From Capsulimonas sp. (GTDB taxonomy: Bacteria > Armatimonadota > Armatimonadia > Armatimonadales > Capsulimonadaceae): DNA of 17,180 nucleotides. Location of the stretch: contig JAOQAA010000479.1 in assembly GCA_025963815.1 (NCBI GenBank), positions 1 to 17,180 of the forward strand. Reading direction: 5' to 3'. Of the stretch, positions 14,702 through 17,180 are shown in pieces. The notes beneath the pieces are model-generated. The model was not told where the DNA came from. It was given only the letters and a program-made list of their open reading frames with translations, and did no database searches. The position numbers and the translations under genes were made by a program. Every line of letters starts with the position of its first letter. Position 1 is the first letter of the stretch.

Positions 14702-15523
14702 TTAATTCAGTTCCTGGCTTACCATCACGCGGAACTGGTCGCCGCCGACGCCCTGTGTCTGGAAGCCATATGTCCCGACCAGGCGTGTGCTTTTCCCGAT
14801 GTAGCCGCCGACCGAAGGCCCGATAAAGTGCTGCTTCTCCGACCAGTTCCCCCAGGCTTCGCCGCCAACCCAGTAACGATTGCTCTTCTTGTCCGCCAGA
14901 TATGTCGCTCCGAAGGAGTAGCCCCACTCTGCCGGAGCGCCTTTACGCAGCGGCTGCTCGGTGATCAAGTTGAACACCAGATCAGAGGACTCGTTGGGAT
15001 CGTACTGGAAAATAAGCTTGCCTTCCATCTCGTTGCCTTCGCGCCGCAGCTGCTCGTATTCGAGATAGGCCGAGGTCAGGAGCTTTTTATAGCCATAATC
15101 GCCAAAACGATAACGTGTTTCCACTTGAAAGCCGCCATAGCGATAGCCGGAGCCGATGCGGATCGGATCGAAGATCGCGGCGCCGTCGCCGCCACCCGTA
15201 CCGCCGTCGTCGGCGTCCACGCTGCCGGTGCTGTCCGGAACATCCTTGAAGCCGCCGGAGTGGTTGTAGACGATATAGGGTTCAATCATCCAGCGGTCGG
15301 TGATCCCGTACTCCACGGACGCCGAATCCTGTAAAAAGTGCCCGCTCTTCGGCTGAGTGTGCTTGATTTCTAGCTCGGCTTCGCCCTTGGTGGGCGTCTG
15401 CCAGCCGTAAGTATAAGCGAAGCGCTCGACGTCCGCGTGCGCCGCCGAGCCCAGGGCTGCGATGGCGAGCAGGGCGCAGGCCCACTGTGACGGCGTTCGC
15501 TGACGCCGGTTTTCGATTTGCAT
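14702..15523 (-). CDS. Outer-membrane beta-barrel-like protein (resembles DUF6662)
   Basis: A 273-aa protein with a Sec signal (WACALLAIAALGSAAHA, cleavage before DVERF). The mature part alternates polar and hydrophobic residues in strands separated by short turns: FAYTYGWQTPTKGEAELEIKHT, ASVEYGITDRWMIEPYIVYN, IGSGYRYGGFQVETRYRF, LLTSAYLEYEQL, TRLVGTYGFQT. It ends FRVMVSQELN, typical of a barrel closing strand. The motif GWQTPxxGExE resembles DUF6662-type outer-membrane proteins, from memory. It implies a diderm envelope. It is first in a two-gene unit with the propeller lipoprotein, and divergent from the cupin-AraC regulator across two operator-like palindromes. Transport or surface attachment with the lipoprotein is plausible but not shown. 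Confidence 0.75.
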   Translation of the reverse strand: MQIENRRQRTPSQWACALLAIAALGSAAHADVERFAYTYGWQTPTKGEAELEIKHTQPKSGHFLQDSASVEYGITDRWMIEPYIVYNHSGGFKDVPDSTGSVDADDGGTGGGDGAAIFDPIRIGSGYRYGGFQVETRYRFGDYGYKKLLTSAYLEYEQLRREGNEMEGKLIFQYDPNESSDLVFNLITEQPLRKGAPAEWGYSFGATYLADKKSNRYWVGGEAWGNWSEKQHFIGPSVGGYIGKSTRLVGTYGFQTQGVGGDQFRVMVSQELN

Positions 15524-15576
15524 GTCCTGATGATCCTTCTTGAACTGCCTGCGTGGGAATTCGATTGACGAATCTA

Positions 15577-15605
15577 TAGTCTCCGACTATTTCAGTCTCC
15601 GACTA
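15577..15605. promoter_or_regulatory. Two palindromic operator-like sites, AGTC-TCC-GACT
   Basis: TAGTCTCCGACTA (15577-15589) and CAGTCTCCGACTA (15593-15605) share a 12-base core and repeat every 16 bp. Each is itself an inverted repeat (AGTC and GACT round TCC). They lie between the start of the outer-membrane protein gene (15523, -) and that of the cupin-AraC regulator (15726, +). A TATAGA on the minus strand overlaps the first copy and TTGACG on the plus strand (15565-15570) lies beside it, so a bound protein would block either promoter. The binding regulator is not known; the adjacent AraC protein is the first candidate. Confidence 0.65.
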
Positions 15606-15725
15606 ATTATGTCGCCGTTTATTATCCGAAGTTTTTGCCCGCTTGTCAAGCACCTACAACATATTCGCCATATCGGATTTGGAAGCCATGAAGGGAATCG
15701 AACATATCGCGCGGAATCAGCGGGA

Positions 15726-16697
15726 ATGACCGCTGCACGCACTTCTGATTACTCCCTCATTCAGCGCGCTTCTCCATTTGGCCCCACGGAGCCGAAGCAA
15801 AAGATACTCCTGCGCTTCGAGCAGATCCATCCGATCGTCCGCATCGCTCATCTCCACGATACGACGCTGACAATCCCAGAGCGAATTATTTACGATCACG
15901 AGCTTGTGCTCGTGGCGCGCGGCGCCATGTCGCTCACGATGAATGGGCAGACGCGTCTCGCCGAACCGGGAACGCTGCTGCTCATCCCTCCCTTTACGCC
16001 GCATTCGTTCCACACGCCAACCGGAATAACAAACGCACACTTCGCCGTTCATTTCGATTTCAGCCCGGACGCGCGTCCGCCCGTCGATCGGCCGGACGGA
16101 CGCGAGCCGTATGAGATCGTCTGGCCGGGCGGCGCCCAGCCGCCCACATTCACGGCGCTGGCGCCGGGGCATTGGATCGACCAGACATTACGGGAGATTG
16201 TGGACAGACACGCCGACGAGGACGATCCCCTCAGCGCCATTGAAACGAGCTGCCGCCTGGCGCGGGTGCTGACCCAATTGCTGCGCTGGGGAGCGAGGGC
16301 GGAAGCGGGAGACGCACTGGGCGTCGCGGGACGTGTCAACCACGAGCGAATGGCGCGGGTGCTCGCGCATATTGCCGCGAACCTTGGGGATCCGCTCACA
16401 CTGGAGGAGCTGGCGCGGGTCGCCGATGTCAGCCGCAGCCGGCTCGTGACCCTGTTCCGGGAGGCGACCGGCGAATCGCCGCAGCAATACATCCAGGGGA
16501 AACGCATCGCTGAGGCGCGCCGGCTGCTGGCCGATCCCAGTTTGCAGATCAAGCAGATCGCGGCGATGACGGGGTTCGAAGACCGATTCTATTTCAGCAA
16601 GGTCTTTCGGCGCGTGGACGGGCTGACTCCTACCCAGTTCCGCGTCCAGGTTCTGTTCGGCCACTCCGCAGCCCCCGAAGACGAATTTTCGTCATAA
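15726..16697 (+). CDS. AraC-family regulator with N-terminal cupin
   Basis: The frame is open from 15540, but the upstream stretch overlaps the operator-like sites and does not look like protein. The ATG at 15726 (MTAARTSDYSL) gives 323 aa, with only GGGA as ribosome site. Residues about 25-125 form a cupin sensor domain (TLTIPERIIYDHELVLVARG, AEPGTLLLIPPFTPHSF, then NAHFAVHFDF). Residues about 210-310 form the AraC double helix-turn-helix (LTLEELARVADVSRSRLVTL, then IKQIAAMTGFEDRFYFSKVFRR, DGLTPTQFR). Regulators of this layout commonly sense sugars and control transport or hydrolase genes. It is divergent from the outer-membrane protein/lipoprotein operon, which it probably controls. A weak CCTCTC/GAGAGG hairpin at 16759-16787, followed by T-rich sequence, may be its terminator. 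Confidence 0.88.
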   Translation: MTAARTSDYSLIQRASPFGPTEPKQKILLRFEQIHPIVRIAHLHDTTLTIPERIIYDHELVLVARGAMSLTMNGQTRLAEPGTLLLIPPFTPHSFHTPTGITNAHFAVHFDFSPDARPPVDRPDGREPYEIVWPGGAQPPTFTALAPGHWIDQTLREIVDRHADEDDPLSAIETSCRLARVLTQLLRWGARAEAGDALGVAGRVNHERMARVLAHIAANLGDPLTLEELARVADVSRSRLVTLFREATGESPQQYIQGKRIAEARRLLADPSLQIKQIAAMTGFEDRFYFSKVFRRVDGLTPTQFRVQVLFGHSAAPEDEFSS

Positions 16698-16839
16698 CAA
16701 CAAATTGGACTTTTTTCCATTGAAGGTCCCACCCCCATGAGGTTAGAATAAACGCATCCTCTCAACGTTCAAAGAAAATCGAGAGGCTATTATTCATTTT
16801 TTATAATGCCTGCTCTCGACGAGCAGAAAGCGAAAACCC

Positions 16840-17180
16840 TTGAACTACTATCCACCACGGTCTGCCTCATCGGCAATCCCCTCCCCGATTCCGTCTCAAA
16901 CCTGTCATCCTAACCATACGAAGCGATTCGGCTTTACACTTATCGAATTACTTATTGTCATCATTGTGATCGCGATTCTTGCGGCTTTCCTGTTTCCAGT
17001 CTTTGCCAAGGTTCGGGAAAAAGCGAGGCAAACATCCTGCGCGTCTAATCTCAAGCAGATTGGACTGGCTATTCTCATGTATAACCAGGACAACGACGGA
17101 AGCTGGATACCATATGGCTATCCTCTCAGCACCACGACAAGTAAGGAGCAGTATTGGTCTGTCCAGGTCAATGACGACGG
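16840..17180 (+). CDS. Second pseudopilin-like protein, 3' end outside the window
   Basis: The frame is open from a TAA at 16804-16806 to the window edge. The only usual start codon before the pilin motif is TTG at 16840 ([11 protein letters not shown]...), with no good ribosome site, so the start is uncertain. A leader of about 31 residues rich in Pro and Ser ends in KRFG, cut before [20 protein letters not shown], with the conserved Glu five residues after cleavage. [36 protein letters not shown] follows in the same pattern as the copy at 8697-9560. The later segment is not seen, so DUF1559 membership is likely but unproven. A TATAAT at 16802-16807 may be its -10 box; no clear -35 is found. 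The next gene may be a hydrolase or transporter, as at the first copy, but it lies beyond the window. Confidence 0.75.
   Translation, partial: MNYYPPRSASSAIPSPIPSQTCHPNHTKRFGFTLIELLIVIIVIAILAAFLFPVFAKVREKARQTSCASNLKQIGLAILMYNQDNDGSWIPYGYPLSTTTSKEQYWSVQVNDD

Noticed and set aside
1..17180. CRISPR array, insertion sequence, integrase or replication origin
   Set aside because: No regularly spaced repeats, terminal inverted repeats with a transposase, recombinase gene or iteron/DnaA-box cluster was seen.

Overview
The window looks like chromosomal DNA of a GC-rich, diderm-type bacterium, most probably an Armatimonadota member close to Capsulimonas. The main clue is two type IV pseudopilin-like (DUF1559-type) proteins with the leader core GFTLIELL and the motif FPVFAK(A/V)REKARQT, a combination common in that phylum. 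An outer-membrane barrel-like protein, lipoprotein and Sec signals, GntR/LacI-chimeric and AraC regulators and multidomain glycoside hydrolases fit the same picture. The taxonomy is inferred; there is no rRNA to confirm it.

Layout. (1) 1-2012: a partial exported repeat protein (-), a membrane-anchored protein of unknown function (+), a hairpin that also resembles a tRNA, and a 231-aa protein (+) with a proline-rich linker and a C-terminal domain resembling TNT/ADP-ribosyltransferase-fold toxins. The block ends in a 38-bp perfect palindrome. (2) 2024-5522: a large-subunit (HPII-type) catalase (-) and a secreted DUF4185 protein (+), divergently transcribed from promoters whose -35 boxes use the same bases. 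(3) 10806-5552 (-): an apparent operon of a GntR/LacI-type sugar regulator, a pseudopilin-like protein and a large secreted clan-A-like glycoside hydrolase, behind a perfect TTGACA-17-TATAAT promoter. (4) 10943-12162: a small charged protein (+) and an AraC/GyrI-domain regulator (-). (5) 12266-13532 (-): a small cassette with a PARP/ART-like protein and an 82-aa protein, bracketed by two defective tRNA genes (Gln-CTG-like and Lys-CTT-like), each followed by a strong intrinsic terminator. (6) 13535-16697: an outer-membrane barrel-like protein and a TIGR03118-type lipoprotein in one operon (-), divergent from a cupin-AraC regulator (+), with two copies of a palindromic operator-like site between them. 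(7) 16840-end: a second pseudopilin-like gene, cut by the window edge.

The polysaccharide genes (regulator, pseudopilin, hydrolase, and the convergent DUF4185 protein) plausibly form one sugar-responsive unit. The least ordinary parts are the TNT-like protein, the defective-tRNA-flanked ART cassette and the doubled operator. No CRISPR array, rRNA, transposase or integrase was seen.
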